From NCBI GenBank assembly GCA_023703655.1, contig CP097973.1:540170-604169 (forward strand): a stretch of DNA of 64,000 nucleotides, written 5' to 3'. The stretch comes from SAR86 cluster bacterium. GTDB lineage: Bacteria; Pseudomonadota; Gammaproteobacteria; Magnimaribacterales; D2472. The notes beneath the pieces were generated by a model, which made no database searches, was not told the DNA's origin, and was given only the letters and a program-made list of their open reading frames with translations. A program made the position numbers and the translations under genes. Shown here one piece after another: positions 37,546 through 48,045 of the stretch. Numbering within the stretch: the first letter of the stretch is position 1; every line of letters starts with the position of its first letter.

Positions 37546-37562
37546 TTGAGCATAGGTATTTA

Positions 37563-39875
37563 ATGAAGAAGTCAGTAATTACAAAAGCTCAATTTCCATT
37601 CAGACAAATATCGTCATTTGTCATCCTATCATTCAGTATATATTTTTTTATTTCATTAATAACTTATGATCAAAACGATCCTTCGTTTTCATCTATATAT
37701 TCTGAAAATCAAATTATTACTAACGCTGGTGGTTTTTTTGGTGCGTATATTTCTGATTTATTTTTATCAATTTTTGGTGCAAGCGCATACATTTTAATTT
37801 TTTTTATAATTCACGAAGTCTATCTAGCAATATTTCAAAAAGAGAAATTTAAAATACTTATATTATTGAGATTTTCCTCAATAGCATTAGCTACTCTATG
37901 TTCATGCATGCTATTTGAACATTTTTATGCAGGAGAACTTTATCCACAATTATCATCTGGAGGATTGATAGGCTTTAAATCTTTTGATTTTTTAGTTTCA
38001 TATATTGGAATCTATGGCTCATTAGTTTTTATTTCAATTTTTTCAATAGCCTCTTTTACATACGCTTTACAAATTCAATGGTCGAGATTATTTAAAAATT
38101 GCATGTCTTTTGTACAAATATTATTTACTAAACTTAAAAATATTTTATTAACTTCAGTAAATTTTTTTACTAATGCGTTAAGCTTAATTTCTTCAAATAT
38201 AATTAATTCAATAAAATCCTTTTCATTAAATAATACTGTTGAGGCTGAAGTTACCAAAACTAAATCTCGTGAAGTTAAGGAAGTTAAAAGCCAAGATAAA
38301 ATTGAAGAGGAATCCTCAGCAAACACTTCTGCACATGAAGAACAAATTAAATCTGAAAAGATAAAAAAGAAAACTACTGTTTACAAGAAGCAAAGCGATG
38401 CTGATACATCAATGCCAAATACATCTTTATTAGACAAAGCATTAGATGATGGACAATCACTCTCAAAAGAGGAGTTAAATTCTTTAGCTGATTTACTTGA
38501 AAAAAAATTGTTAGAATTCGGTGTTGAAGCAGAAGTTGTATCAGTATTACCAGGACCAGTTGTAACAAGGTTTGAGGTTCAACCAGCTCCAGGAACTAAA
38601 GCAAGTAAAATAACAAATATTTCTCAAGACATTGCACGTTCCCTAGCAGTTAATAGCGTAAGAGTAGTTGAGGTGATTGAAGGAAAATCTGTGGTCGGAG
38701 TAGAAATCCCTAATACAAATAGGAAAATGGTTCGGTTAAGTGAAATTTTGTCTTCTGAGGTATTCAAAAGCTCATCTTCCTCTCTGTCTCTAGCTTTAGG
38801 CCATGATATTTCAGGAGATCCAGTTGTTGTGGATTTATCAAAAATGCCTCATTTATTAGTTGCAGGTACTACTGGATCAGGTAAGTCAGTTGGTTTGAAT
38901 GCAATGCTTTTGAGTCTACTGTTTAAATCTGAGCCTACCGAAGTAAGATTAATCCTGATAGATCCAAAAATGCTTGAACTTTCTGTCTATGATGGGATTC
39001 CTCATTTACTAACACCTGTTATTACTGATATGACAGATGCCTCAAATGGTCTAAGGTGGTGCGTTGCTGAAATGGATAGGCGTTACAGATTAATGTCTGA
39101 AATGGGTGTTAGAAATTTAAATGGATTAAACAAACTTATTCAAGAAGCTAAAAATAATGACAGTAAGATTTTTGATCCAACTTCTGATGATGACATTGAA
39201 CTAGAAGAATTGCCATCGATTGTTGTCGTAGTTGATGAATTTGCTGACATGATGATGTTGGTTGGTAAAAAAGTAGAACATTTAATTTCAAGAATTGCAC
39301 AAAAAGCAAGAGCTGCTGGAATTCATTTAATCCTTGCAACTCAAAGACCATCGGTTGATGTTATTACCGGCTTAATTAAAGCTAATATTCCTACTCGAAT
39401 AGCTTTTCAAGTTTCATCTAAAATTGACTCTAGAACAATACTTGACCAAGGAGGTGCTGATCAGCTACTTGGATATGGAGATATGTTATATCTACCACCT
39501 GGACAAGGAAATCCAATAAGAGTACATGGCGCTTTTGTTGGTGATGATGAAGTACATAGAGTTGTAAAAGATTGGAAAAATAAGGCCAAGCCTGATTATT
39601 TAGATGAGATTACTTCAGATCTTCAAGAAACAGGTCCTATACCTGGATGGACAAGTGATTCATCATCAAACTCCGAAGAAAATGATGAACTTTATGATGA
39701 GGCTGTAAACTTTGTAATTGAGTCAAGAAGAGCATCTATATCTTCAGTTCAAAGAAAATTAAGAATTGGTTATAACAGAGCTGCAAGAATAATTGAGGCT
39801 ATGGAAGAGGCTGGATTAGTTTCTGAAATGGGCACGAATGGTACACGCGAGGTGTTAGTGCCAAAGAATCAATAA
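37563..39875 (+). CDS. ftsK: DNA translocase FtsK
   Basis: A 770-residue FtsK. Four N-terminal membrane helices (residues about 15-180), a short charged linker (about 225-300, far shorter than in E. coli), the RecA-like motor with Walker A Gly435-Thr-Thr-Gly-Ser-Gly-Lys-Ser and Walker [13 protein letters not shown], and the C-terminal winged-helix gamma domain (about 710-768, [19 protein letters not shown]) that reads KOPS. It pumps chromosome termini through the septum and activates dif recombination. The short linker is typical of small-genome bacteria. lolA follows after one base. Confidence 0.96.
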   Translation: MKKSVITKAQFPFRQISSFVILSFSIYFFISLITYDQNDPSFSSIYSENQIITNAGGFFGAYISDLFLSIFGASAYILIFFIIHEVYLAIFQKEKFKILILLRFSSIALATLCSCMLFEHFYAGELYPQLSSGGLIGFKSFDFLVSYIGIYGSLVFISIFSIASFTYALQIQWSRLFKNCMSFVQILFTKLKNILLTSVNFFTNALSLISSNIINSIKSFSLNNTVEAEVTKTKSREVKEVKSQDKIEEESSANTSAHEEQIKSEKIKKKTTVYKKQSDADTSMPNTSLLDKALDDGQSLSKEELNSLADLLEKKLLEFGVEAEVVSVLPGPVVTRFEVQPAPGTKASKITNISQDIARSLAVNSVRVVEVIEGKSVVGVEIPNTNRKMVRLSEILSSEVFKSSSSSLSLALGHDISGDPVVVDLSKMPHLLVAGTTGSGKSVGLNAMLLSLLFKSEPTEVRLILIDPKMLELSVYDGIPHLLTPVITDMTDASNGLRWCVAEMDRRYRLMSEMGVRNLNGLNKLIQEAKNNDSKIFDPTSDDDIELEELPSIVVVVDEFADMMMLVGKKVEHLISRIAQKARAAGIHLILATQRPSVDVITGLIKANIPTRIAFQVSSKIDSRTILDQGGADQLLGYGDMLYLPPGQGNPIRVHGAFVGDDEVHRVVKDWKNKAKPDYLDEITSDLQETGPIPGWTSDSSSNSEENDELYDEAVNFVIESRRASISSVQRKLRIGYNRAARIIEAMEEAGLVSEMGTNGTREVLVPKNQ

Positions 39876-39876
39876 A

Positions 39877-40347
39877 ATGAAAAATTTTCTTTTATTCTTC
39901 TTATCTCTTCATGTTTATGCAGTTGACGAAGAGTTATTAAATGCTATTGATCAAAACTATGCATTTAAAGAACAAATTGTTTTTAGCAATAATATAGAGC
40001 AATTCTCAAGTGGTTATCTAATAAGAAGTGAGAATGAAGTACAGATTCAAATAAATGAACCATTTAAAGAATCATATACATATAAAGATGGGTACATAAA
40101 ATATATTGATTATGATCTCTCTACAGAATCATTTTTTGATGTAAAAGATTTGAATAATCCAATTATTGATTTATTTCTTATGAAAGTACAAAAGAAAGCT
40201 TTAAATATTATTAAAATAAATAATTACTATGAGCTTGCATCAGATGACTTAAAAATAAGAATCAAGTTGAATAGTTATGGATTTGATAAGATTTCTTACA
40301 TGGACAATTTTGATAATTACCATTCAATAAGTTTTTTTCCACAATGA
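39877..40347 (+). CDS. lolA: Outer-membrane lipoprotein carrier LolA-like protein
   Basis: A 156-residue exported protein: signal peptide MKNFLLFFLSLHVYA, then an open-barrel-like region with Q-I-x-I-NEPFKESYTYKDGYIKYIDYDL, which matches the LolA segment for the hydrophobic cradle. It would carry lipoproteins across the periplasm from LolCDE to LolB. Overall similarity is low and it is shorter than E. coli LolA (203 aa), so the call also leans on the ftsK-lolA order. It overlaps crcB by four bases. Confidence 0.72.
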   Translation: MKNFLLFFLSLHVYAVDEELLNAIDQNYAFKEQIVFSNNIEQFSSGYLIRSENEVQIQINEPFKESYTYKDGYIKYIDYDLSTESFFDVKDLNNPIIDLFLMKVQKKALNIIKINNYYELASDDLKIRIKLNSYGFDKISYMDNFDNYHSISFFPQ

Positions 40348-40700
40348 TATTACTAATGATTGTAATTGGAGGCGCATTAGGAGCTATATCAAGATATTAC
40401 TTAGGACTTTTATTTGACTCAATCCAAATATTAAATGTTTCATTTGGAACATTTTTCGTAAATATAATTGGTTGTTTTTGCATTGGTATTTGTATGGCGC
40501 TAATTGATACCAAATCAAATTTAAGTCTTTTGATAGTAACTGGATTCCTAGGGTCTTTTACTACTATGTCCGCATTATCATCTCAAACCATTGAATTAAT
40601 GATCACTGAAAAATATCTAATAGGTATTATTTACTCAGTTGGTACTGTTATATCATGTGTGATAGCAACATTTATTGCTTATAATATTTTTAAAACCTAA
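40344..40700 (+). CDS. crcB: Fluoride channel CrcB (Fluc)
   Basis: A 118-residue, four-helix fluoride channel. GGALGAISRYYLG near the N-terminus, GTFFVNIIGCFCIG (with the pore Asn) and TGFLGSFTTMSALSSQ are the family signatures. It exports fluoride as a dual-topology dimer. It is coupled by an ATGA overlap to lolA and lies two bases before serS. Confidence 0.93.
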   Translation: MILLMIVIGGALGAISRYYLGLLFDSIQILNVSFGTFFVNIIGCFCIGICMALIDTKSNLSLLIVTGFLGSFTTMSALSSQTIELMITEKYLIGIIYSVGTVISCVIATFIAYNIFKT

Positions 40701-40702
40701 TA

Positions 40703-41950
40703 ATGCTTGATCTAAATTTAATAAGAGAAAATCCTGATCATTTTAAAGATGTTTTAGGTAAGCGTGGATATTTATTTGATACAAAAAAATTCAAAAAAAT
40801 TGATAACACTAGAAAGAAAACACAAACACTTACTGAGGAACTTCAACAAGAAAAAAATATCCTGTCAAAAGAATATGGTCTTTTAAAAAAGGATGGATTA
40901 TCAACGTCTAATTTAGATATAAAACTGGAAAAAATTAATACATCTATTGAAGAAAACGAAAAAGAATTAAGTAAGGTTTTATCAGATCTTCATGATTTCA
41001 TGTTGGATATTCCAAATGTGCCATCTGATGATACTCCTGTGGGTGACAATGAATCAGACAACGAAGTTGTGAAAACTCATTTAGAACCCAAAAGCATAAA
41101 TTCAAAGAGTCATGAAGAGATATCAAAAAATATTAATTTTGAATTATCACAAAGATTAAGTGGGTCAAGGTACTCTGTCTTAAGTGGCCCTATAGCCAAA
41201 TTACATAGAGTGCTGGTATCTTTTATGATTGAAAATGCAATTAATAATGAATATGAGGAGTTCTATCTTCCATATATTGTGAATGAGGAAATGCTTGTTG
41301 GAACTGGTCAGCTGCCAAAGTTTGAAGAGGATTTATTTAAATTAGAGAATGGACAGTTTCTGATTCCAACATCTGAGGTACCACTAACTAACTTGATGAG
41401 AGATAAAATTATTTTAAGTACTGATTTACCGTTAAAATTCACATCTCATACCCCATGTTTTCGCTCTGAAGCAGGAAGTTATGGAAAAGATACAAAAGGA
41501 TTAATGAGACTTCATCAATTTGATAAAGTAGAGTTAGTTCAAATAGTTCATCCAGATGACTCAAATGATGCTCTTGAGGAGTTAACAAAAGATGCAGAAT
41601 CAATCTTAGAACTTCTTGAACTTCCATTTAGAACAGTGAAACTATGTACAGGAGACTTAGGTTTTGCAGCAACAAAAACTTATGATCTTGAGGTATGGGT
41701 TCCTAGTCAAAATAACTACAGAGAAATATCATCCTGTTCAAATTGTTTAGATTTTCAAACTAAAAGAATGAAAATGCGATTTAAGGAAAATGGAAATACA
41801 GTTTTTCCGCATTCATTAAATGGCTCAGCACTAGCAATTGGTAGAACAATTTTATCTATAATTGAGAATAATTTTGATGAAAAAAATAGTTTGATTCATA
41901 TTCCAAAGGCCATTCAAGATTCAATGAAAGCTGAATATATTGAAGTTTAG
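40703..41950 (+). CDS. serS: Seryl-tRNA synthetase
   Basis: A 415-residue class II synthetase. N-terminal coiled-coil arm (about 25-100) for the tRNA long variable arm, motif 2 CFRSEAGSYGKDTKGLMRLHQF, TSEVPLTNL (serine site) and motif 3 NGSALAIGRTILSII. It charges tRNA-Ser and tRNA-Sec with serine. Length is normal. It closes the housekeeping block that begins with trxB/ftsK. Confidence 0.96.
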   Translation: MLDLNLIRENPDHFKDVLGKRGYLFDTKKFKKIDNTRKKTQTLTEELQQEKNILSKEYGLLKKDGLSTSNLDIKLEKINTSIEENEKELSKVLSDLHDFMLDIPNVPSDDTPVGDNESDNEVVKTHLEPKSINSKSHEEISKNINFELSQRLSGSRYSVLSGPIAKLHRVLVSFMIENAINNEYEEFYLPYIVNEEMLVGTGQLPKFEEDLFKLENGQFLIPTSEVPLTNLMRDKIILSTDLPLKFTSHTPCFRSEAGSYGKDTKGLMRLHQFDKVELVQIVHPDDSNDALEELTKDAESILELLELPFRTVKLCTGDLGFAATKTYDLEVWVPSQNNYREISSCSNCLDFQTKRMKMRFKENGNTVFPHSLNGSALAIGRTILSIIENNFDEKNSLIHIPKAIQDSMKAEYIEV

Positions 41951-42044
41951 GTCATCTCCATTAAAAAGTTACAAAACATTCACACTTGTATGTTTGATAA
42001 ATATGTAAAAATAGTTAAAATCTAAATAACATTTGAGGGAAATT

Positions 42045-45000
42045 ATGTTTAAACGTTTTCTATTAATCATTTCATTGATTTCTATTCCTTCCTACGCTCA
42101 AGAATTAACATCCGATATTACTGGTACAGTATCAAATACTGCTGGAAATAATGTTTCGAACGCTAGGGTAGTTTTAACTTATGAACCAACTAATTCTGAA
42201 ACAGTTAGAGTAACTGGAGCAAATGGTAGGTTTTCATTTGGTGGATTAAAACCAGGTGGACCATATACTGTTTCTGTTTCATCTGCTGATTTTAATAGTG
42301 AAGAGGTTTCTAATGTAAATTTGGTTGTTGGTGATACCACAAGACTAAATTTTATTTTAGAGAGTATTGATGAAGTAGTTGTTGTTGCTGAGAGAACAGA
42401 ACGTCTAGATACAGGATATGGATTCGGTACAGCACTTACTGCAGAAGATATAGAAAAGAATGTCTCTGTTCAAAGAGACTTAAAGGATTTTGTAAGACTA
42501 AATCCGCTTGTATCGCTTGATGACGCCGAAGAAAATTACGAAGCTATCTCAATTGCTGGTGCTCATCCCAGAACAAATGACTTGAGAGTTGATGGTGTAT
42601 CGTTTAATGATGATTTTGGTTTGAACGCCAATGGATACCCAGCTCAAAGAAGTCCAATTTCCTTAAATGCTATTGAACAATTAGCGGTAAAAGTTGCTCC
42701 GGCCTCAGTAGAGTACTCAGGTTTTAGAGGTGGAGTAATTGAGATTATTACTAAATCAGGAACTAATGAGTTTACTGGAGAGGTGTTCTTTTATGATAGA
42801 GGTGACTCTTTAATGGGTAATGAGTCAGAAGGGCAAAAGTATCAATTTGAACTTGATGATACCTCTGAAGGTTTTGCATTCGGAGGCCCAATTATAAAAG
42901 ATAAGGCTTTTTTCTACATTACTTATGAAGAAGCTGAGATCTCAAAACCTATCACACATGGTCCAATTGGCTCCGGTCTTCCTAATGAAATCAGGATTAC
43001 TACCGCAGAGGTTGATAATATTAGATCAATCACCCAAAGTGTTTATGGTTTCGATCCATTAGGTTATACAAATTCAAATGTTTCTTCTCAAGAGTATTGG
43101 ACTTATAGATTTGACGTTGATATTGACGATATTCACAGACTAACACTTAATTATAAGGAAGTTGATAGTAATCAATTGAGAAATCAGAACACTAGTTCAA
43201 GCACCATGAAATTTTCTTCTCAAGAATATAACAAGGGTGAAATTACAGAAACAAGTGGTTTACTTTTAGTCTCTAACTGGACTGATGACTTTGTTACTGA
43301 ATTTAGCTACACAACAAAAGATCAGATAACTTCACAACAATCTCCTTTAGGGCAAAATTTGCCCTCTTTTACTATAAATAATTGTGGCTCTCAAGGAATT
43401 GAGTGTTTGTTAGGTCCTGATATATTTAGGTCTGCAAATGATCTAAAAACTACAACAGATTACCTTAAACTTAAAGGAACGTATTATAGAGATAATCATA
43501 AACTAACATTTGGTTATGAAAATAAAGTTTGGGATATTTACAACGTCTTTTTAGAAGCTCAAGATGGTGAGTATGAATTTGATAGTGTTGCTGCATATCA
43601 AGCTCAGACTGCTTCTTTTTTCTCTCATAATAATTCAAGAGATTTAACGCAAGCTGGTGCTGCAGCTATTTTTGAATACTATCTAGATTCAATTTACATT
43701 CAAGATGAAATAGACTTGTCCGATAAACTCAATGTTTTGGTTGGTTTAAGATATGATCGATTTGATTCTGATGATGCACCTTCAGTTAATCAGGGATTTG
43801 TTGATACTTTTGGCTTTGCTAATGGTGGAATTGAAGGAACTGACATTCTTAACTACAGATTCAGTTTTGAATATCAAATCGATGATGTGAGTTCAGTTAA
43901 AGGTTTATATGGAACATTTTCTTCAAAACTACCTACTGTTTGGATATCTAATGCATATACAAATGATGGTGTCCGTACAGCTGCTTACAGTCAGGCAAAT
44001 GCGCCAGCAGGATGCTCACCTACAACCAATGTAACCACTACATTACCTGCGTGTGTTGGACAAGCTATTCAAAATGCACCACTAACTCAATCCAAAATTG
44101 ATTTTATTGCCCCAAGTTTTGAATGGCCAGAAACTAAGACATTCAATATTACTTATGAAAGAGAAATGGGTGATTGGTACCTTCAAGCTACTTATTTGAA
44201 TTCGAAACAAGAAGAAGCTAACTATAAAATACTTGATACTGGTACACCTCTTGTAGGTGATATGCCAACAGTTCCAACACTTACTGCTCCTGATGGCAGA
44301 CCAATCTATAATCAGTCTGAATCACAGTTTAAAACCACTAAGTTTGGGCTATATAATGTTGGTGGCGCTCAAAGAGAAGTTGTATCATTCTCATTATCTA
44401 AACTATTTAATGATGGTGATTCATCCTTAACTTTTGGATACACGCACCAAAATATTGACATGATTTGTAGCATGCAATCATCTACTTCTCATTCAAACTA
44501 CGGTAAGTGTCCTGCATCTGATTTTAACAATCGTGTACCGTCAAGATCAATTTATGAGACGGAACATAGATTTTTTGCAACACTTTCATCTACTCATTAT
44601 TTCTTTGGTGCAGATAAACCGACAACATTTAATCTGTTCCTTGAAAGAAAATCAGGACTACCAGGAACTCTAACCTTTGATACCTTTTCTAGCCCAGGCA
44701 GATATAAGACTCAGGCTTTTGGATATGAAAGAAGAGTTAATGATGACAGTGCTCATTTACTATATATTCCAGATGGTTTGGATGATCCGCTAGTATGTTG
44801 GGTTTCTTGTTCAAATCCAAATAATGCCGTTGGTTCTGAAATATTAAATCTACTCTATAACACTTATGGCCTAGAGAGATTTAAAGGCAGAATTTTACCA
44901 CCAGGTGTGTTTGAATTCCCATGGCAGACTTCATTGGATTTAAAAATCACACAAATTCTACCAGGCTTCAGAGATGACGATGGATTCGTAATATCGCTCG

Positions 45001-45254
45001 GAATAGAAAATTTACTAAACCTAATTGATGACGAGGAAGGTGTCATTAAGTATGGAGCCTATGATGGTAGGATTGATGTATTTGATTTTCAATTAACTAG
45101 TGATTATAGCAAATACATATTTGGTAATAGCAGAGGTGCTGATTATGCTTTTAGATATAATCCTAGCAACCCATATGAGCTAAGAAAATCTGCTGTTAAT
45201 AGTATTTGGAGAGCTCAATTAGGTGTTACCTATAAGTTTTCGTTATCATTCTAA
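42045..45254 (+). CDS. TonB-dependent receptor with N-terminal carboxypeptidase-regulatory-like domain (Oar-like)
   Basis: About 1069 residues. Signal peptide MFKRFLLIISLISIPSYA, then a CarboxypepD_reg-like beta sandwich (about 20-105, with GTVSNTAGNNVSNARV and GRFSFGGLKPGGPYTVSVS), a plug (about 125-225 with DLRVDGVSFNDDFG) and a long barrel ending YKFSLSF. This is the Oar/OmpA-related layout used for protein, peptide or polysaccharide uptake in Xanthomonadales and related marine groups. I start at ATG 42045, behind GAGGGA; a TTG further upstream is open. A strong terminator follows 20 bases after the stop. Confidence 0.9.
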   Translation: MFKRFLLIISLISIPSYAQELTSDITGTVSNTAGNNVSNARVVLTYEPTNSETVRVTGANGRFSFGGLKPGGPYTVSVSSADFNSEEVSNVNLVVGDTTRLNFILESIDEVVVVAERTERLDTGYGFGTALTAEDIEKNVSVQRDLKDFVRLNPLVSLDDAEENYEAISIAGAHPRTNDLRVDGVSFNDDFGLNANGYPAQRSPISLNAIEQLAVKVAPASVEYSGFRGGVIEIITKSGTNEFTGEVFFYDRGDSLMGNESEGQKYQFELDDTSEGFAFGGPIIKDKAFFYITYEEAEISKPITHGPIGSGLPNEIRITTAEVDNIRSITQSVYGFDPLGYTNSNVSSQEYWTYRFDVDIDDIHRLTLNYKEVDSNQLRNQNTSSSTMKFSSQEYNKGEITETSGLLLVSNWTDDFVTEFSYTTKDQITSQQSPLGQNLPSFTINNCGSQGIECLLGPDIFRSANDLKTTTDYLKLKGTYYRDNHKLTFGYENKVWDIYNVFLEAQDGEYEFDSVAAYQAQTASFFSHNNSRDLTQAGAAAIFEYYLDSIYIQDEIDLSDKLNVLVGLRYDRFDSDDAPSVNQGFVDTFGFANGGIEGTDILNYRFSFEYQIDDVSSVKGLYGTFSSKLPTVWISNAYTNDGVRTAAYSQANAPAGCSPTTNVTTTLPACVGQAIQNAPLTQSKIDFIAPSFEWPETKTFNITYEREMGDWYLQATYLNSKQEEANYKILDTGTPLVGDMPTVPTLTAPDGRPIYNQSESQFKTTKFGLYNVGGAQREVVSFSLSKLFNDGDSSLTFGYTHQNIDMICSMQSSTSHSNYGKCPASDFNNRVPSRSIYETEHRFFATLSSTHYFFGADKPTTFNLFLERKSGLPGTLTFDTFSSPGRYKTQAFGYERRVNDDSAHLLYIPDGLDDPLVCWVSCSNPNNAVGSEILNLLYNTYGLERFKGRILPPGVFEFPWQTSLDLKITQILPGFRDDDGFVISLGIENLLNLIDDEEGVIKYGAYDGRIDVFDFQLTSDYSKYIFGNSRGADYAFRYNPSNPYELRKSAVNSIWRAQLGVTYKFSLSF

Positions 45255-45274
45255 AATTATTTAGGTAATGAATA

Positions 45275-45299
45275 GGGCGGATTTTCCGCCCTTTTTTTT
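45275..45299 (+). terminator. Intrinsic terminator after the Oar-like receptor gene
   Basis: GGGCGG (45275-45280) pairs with CCGCCC (45286-45291) around loop ATTTT, followed by eight T (45292-45299). It is the strongest intrinsic terminator in the window, 20 bases after the stop codon. Confidence 0.95.
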
Positions 45300-45312
45300 G
45301 TAAAATGATTTC

Positions 45313-46215
45313 ATGAGTTCAACAGACATACCAAAGATTTCATTTAAAAAGCTTCTAGATAATGATTCTAGTGTAAATAATCAACTATCATATGCTCTTG
45401 AATCACATGGTTTTTTTGAAATTATTGATCATGGCATTTCTAAAGATTCACTGGATAAAAGTTACTACCTTGCTGCAAAGTTTTTTAATTTATCAAATGA
45501 AATAAAGAACAGATATTCGCATCCTGAATTTGGAGGTGCTAGAGGTTATACTCAATATGGCAAGGAAACCGCATTAGGCGAAACAACTCCTGATCAAAAA
45601 GAATTTTGGCATCATGGTCCAGATATTGATGCATCATATGATAGTAGAATACACAGAAATATTGTTGTAAATGAGCTAAGTGATTTCAATGATCATTTCA
45701 ATGAGGTATTCAAGTCATTAAATAATCTAGGGATGAAAATACTGTCATCTATTGCAAGAACGCTTACCCTCAATGAAAACTTCTTTGATGATTGGGTATC
45801 AAAAGGTAATTCAATTTTAAGATTAATTCATTATCCTCCTATAGAATCTGAAAATTTTTTAAGAGCAAGACCACATGAAGATATTAATTTAATAACACTG
45901 TTAGTTGGTGCGAAAGAACCAGGCTTGGAATTAAAATCAAAAGATAATGAATGGATTCCTATTCAATCAGATCATGATGGCATTATTTGTAACATCGGGG
46001 ACATGATGCAACTTGTAACACGTAATCAACTAAAAAGTACCACTCACAGAGTTATTCACTATGACGATGGGACAAATACTTCTAGGTATAGCATGCCTTT
46101 TTTTCTTCATCCTGCACCAAACGTTATGCTTAGATCGATTGTGAATGATTGCAAAGACGAGGTTTTAGCACACGACTTTCTTGAAGAAAGAGTTAAAGCA
46201 ATCAAACTTTATTAA
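45313..46215 (+). CDS. 2-oxoglutarate/Fe(II)-dependent oxygenase (isopenicillin N synthase-like)
   Basis: A 300-residue non-haem iron oxygenase. N-terminal DIOX_N-like region (LSYALESHGFFEIIDHGI), then the metal triad His188-x-Asp190 in RPHEDINLITLLVG and His245 in STTHRVIHY, with the 2-oxoglutarate-binding Arg/Ser in SRYSMPFFLHP. The family hydroxylates or desaturates many small molecules. It starts 13 bases after the terminator, so it has its own promoter upstream or within the terminator region, and two bases before the nucleoside transporter. Substrate unknown. Confidence 0.9.
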   Translation: MSSTDIPKISFKKLLDNDSSVNNQLSYALESHGFFEIIDHGISKDSLDKSYYLAAKFFNLSNEIKNRYSHPEFGGARGYTQYGKETALGETTPDQKEFWHHGPDIDASYDSRIHRNIVVNELSDFNDHFNEVFKSLNNLGMKILSSIARTLTLNENFFDDWVSKGNSILRLIHYPPIESENFLRARPHEDINLITLLVGAKEPGLELKSKDNEWIPIQSDHDGIICNIGDMMQLVTRNQLKSTTHRVIHYDDGTNTSRYSMPFFLHPAPNVMLRSIVNDCKDEVLAHDFLEERVKAIKLY

Positions 46216-46217
46216 TC

Positions 46218-47444
46218 ATGATGGTTATTCAAATTATTATTGGTTTCATTGGGTTGGTGTTAATAGCAATTCCCTTTTCGAAAGCAAAAAAAAAGATTCA
46301 GATTAAGTCAATTGCATTAGCAATAGTTTTTCAAATCTTTTTGGCATTCTTATTAATAGAAATACCTGTAATTAATGATATTTTTTTCTATTTTTCATTA
46401 GGTGTTGAGAAATTACAATTGGCAACAAATGCTGGCACTAGTTTTGTTTTTGGTTATTTATCAATGGGAATTGGTGAGGAATTAATTTTTGCATTTAAAA
46501 TACTGCCTCTAATTATAGTGATTTCGTCACTAACGGCTTTATTATGGTATTTAAATATATTGCCTAAGATCATAAAAGCAATCTCATTTATTTTTGAAAA
46601 GATTTTTAACATTGGAGGGCCTGTTGGACTTGGTGCAACTGCAAATATAATTATGGGCCAAGTTGAAGCTCCTTTATTGGTGAAACCATATTTATCAAAG
46701 ATGTGTAACAAGGAATTATTAATATTAATGACAGCAGGCATGTCTACTGTTTCAGGATCAATAATGATTGCCTTAGTTTCAATGTTGCAAATTCAGTTTG
46801 AAAATATAAATCTTGTTCAACACCTTATAACAGCTTCAATTCTCTCTATACCTGCTGCAATAATGTATGCAAATATTCTTATTCCATCAGACTCTGTTAC
46901 TGACTACAAAGAATCTAAGATATCAAAAATCTATGAAAGTTCTATGGACGCTATAACTAAAGGAACTAGGGATGGATTAGAAATTGCTGTAAATGTTGGG
47001 GCAATACTCATAGCTTTCATTGCACTAGTTTATCTTGTGGATTCAGCTTTAGCTTTATTACCAAATATCAATGGCCAGAGTGTATCTTTACAAATGATTT
47101 TAGGCTTTTTCTTCTATCCAGTTGTATGGTTGATGGGTGTGCCTACAAGTGAAGTAGTTCCTGTAGCTGAGCTGCTAGGAATTAAAACTGCTCTTAATGA
47201 GTTTGTTGCTTATGGGCAACTTGCATCATTAGATACAGAAATTCTATCTGATAGAACAAAACTAATTGCATTATATGCATTATGTGGTTTCGCTAATTTC
47301 TCATCAGTTGGTATTTTAGTTTCAGGCATTGCAGCTATGTCACCAACAAGGAAAAATGATTTAATTGAGGTTTCTTTTAAAGCTCTCCTGGGAGCAACTT
47401 TAGCATCATGTATGACAGGATTAGTAATTGGTATATTTAATTAA
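46218..47444 (+). CDS. nupC: Concentrative nucleoside transporter (NupC/CNT family)
   Basis: A 408-residue CNT with about ten hydrophobic segments. The signature GGPVGLGATANIIMGQVEAPLLVKPYL near residue 130 holds the nucleoside- and cation-binding Gln/Glu; a further motif is TAGMSTVSGSIM. The C-terminal GIRTALNEFVAY-type segment is present. It imports nucleosides with H+ or Na+. Marine cells can use nucleosides as carbon, nitrogen and phosphorus sources. It overlaps tspO tail-to-tail by eight bases. Confidence 0.93.
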   Translation: MMVIQIIIGFIGLVLIAIPFSKAKKKIQIKSIALAIVFQIFLAFLLIEIPVINDIFFYFSLGVEKLQLATNAGTSFVFGYLSMGIGEELIFAFKILPLIIVISSLTALLWYLNILPKIIKAISFIFEKIFNIGGPVGLGATANIIMGQVEAPLLVKPYLSKMCNKELLILMTAGMSTVSGSIMIALVSMLQIQFENINLVQHLITASILSIPAAIMYANILIPSDSVTDYKESKISKIYESSMDAITKGTRDGLEIAVNVGAILIAFIALVYLVDSALALLPNINGQSVSLQMILGFFFYPVVWLMGVPTSEVVPVAELLGIKTALNEFVAYGQLASLDTEILSDRTKLIALYALCGFANFSSVGILVSGIAAMSPTRKNDLIEVSFKALLGATLASCMTGLVIGIFN

Positions 47445-47886
47445 GTAACACAATTATTAGGTTCAAATATGAAGCATATAGAATCCATAATAGATATGGC
47501 AAGTAAATAAAGAACAATACTTTATTAGTGATTATTTTCTGCTGAATTAAACAATTTATAAGAATCAATAGATAAATATCGATCAATGCTATTAAGGGTA
47601 AATTAAAATAGAAAAATAACCATGACCAACTGCCATTTAACAGCAGTTGAAATAAATACAAATAATATATCTTGGAACTTTTATAATAACTAACAACACC
47701 CATTGATAGATATAGTATTGGCCAAACAATCCCAAATACATAAGGCGCTGGTGTTAAGCTACTTTTTTCAATACTTTGATACCAACTATCATCATCAACC
47801 ACAATGTTTGCTGATGATGCTAATAAAAAGGTTAAAGTTGTTAAAAAAGGTAAAAAAAACTTACTTCTATAAATATCAGTTTTCAC
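47437..47886 (-). CDS. tspO: TspO/MBR-family membrane protein
   Basis: A 149-residue five-helix membrane protein: WYQSIEKSSLTPAPYVFGIVWPILYLSMG is the TspO signature (near residue 34), followed by LLLNGSWSWLFFY. TspO binds porphyrins and cholesterol and affects tetrapyrrole and stress handling. The start is GTG at 47886, overlapping the stop of the 45-aa gene as GTGA, so translation is probably coupled. Confidence 0.9.
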   Translation of the reverse strand: MKTDIYRSKFFLPFLTTLTFLLASSANIVVDDDSWYQSIEKSSLTPAPYVFGIVWPILYLSMGVVSYYKSSKIYYLYLFQLLLNGSWSWLFFYFNLPLIALIDIYLLILINCLIQQKIITNKVLFFIYLPYLLWILYASYLNLIIVLLN

Positions 47887-48020
47887 TTAAAGAAGCGTTT
47901 GATTGGCTTAAGAATTGAAGAAATCAATGATGATCCTTTTGGTCTAGCCTCATTAAATATATAAATACCGACAAAAAAAGCAGCAATTATAAAAACAAAA
48001 ATTGAATCAAAATCAGACAT
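47883..48020 (-). CDS. 45-residue membrane protein upstream of tspO
   Basis: A short gene with an acidic N-terminus (MSDFDSIF), one hydrophobic helix (about residues 8-22), then a basic amphipathic tail (LKPIKRFFK). Its TGA overlaps the GTG start of tspO by 4 bases on the same strand, a good sign that it is translated. Family unknown. Confidence 0.55.
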   Translation of the reverse strand: MSDFDSIFVFIIAAFFVGIYIFNEARPKGSSLISSILKPIKRFFK

Positions 48021-48045
48021 TTTTTATTATATTTTATTCATAGAA

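Noticed and set aside
38075-38568. Minus-strand frames inside ftsK
   Set aside because: They lie in the ftsK linker-coding region, show no domain or ribosome site and are explained by low-complexity codons.
42033-42044. Upstream TTG start of the Oar-like receptor
   Set aside because: ATG 42045 has a well-spaced GAGGGA site and begins a normal signal peptide; the TTG would overlap that site.
45313-46215. 2OG-Fe oxygenase as the PhnY-like partner of the PhnZ-like HD protein
   Set aside because: It belongs to the isopenicillin N synthase-like branch, not the PhyH-like PhnY branch, and lies 9 kb away.
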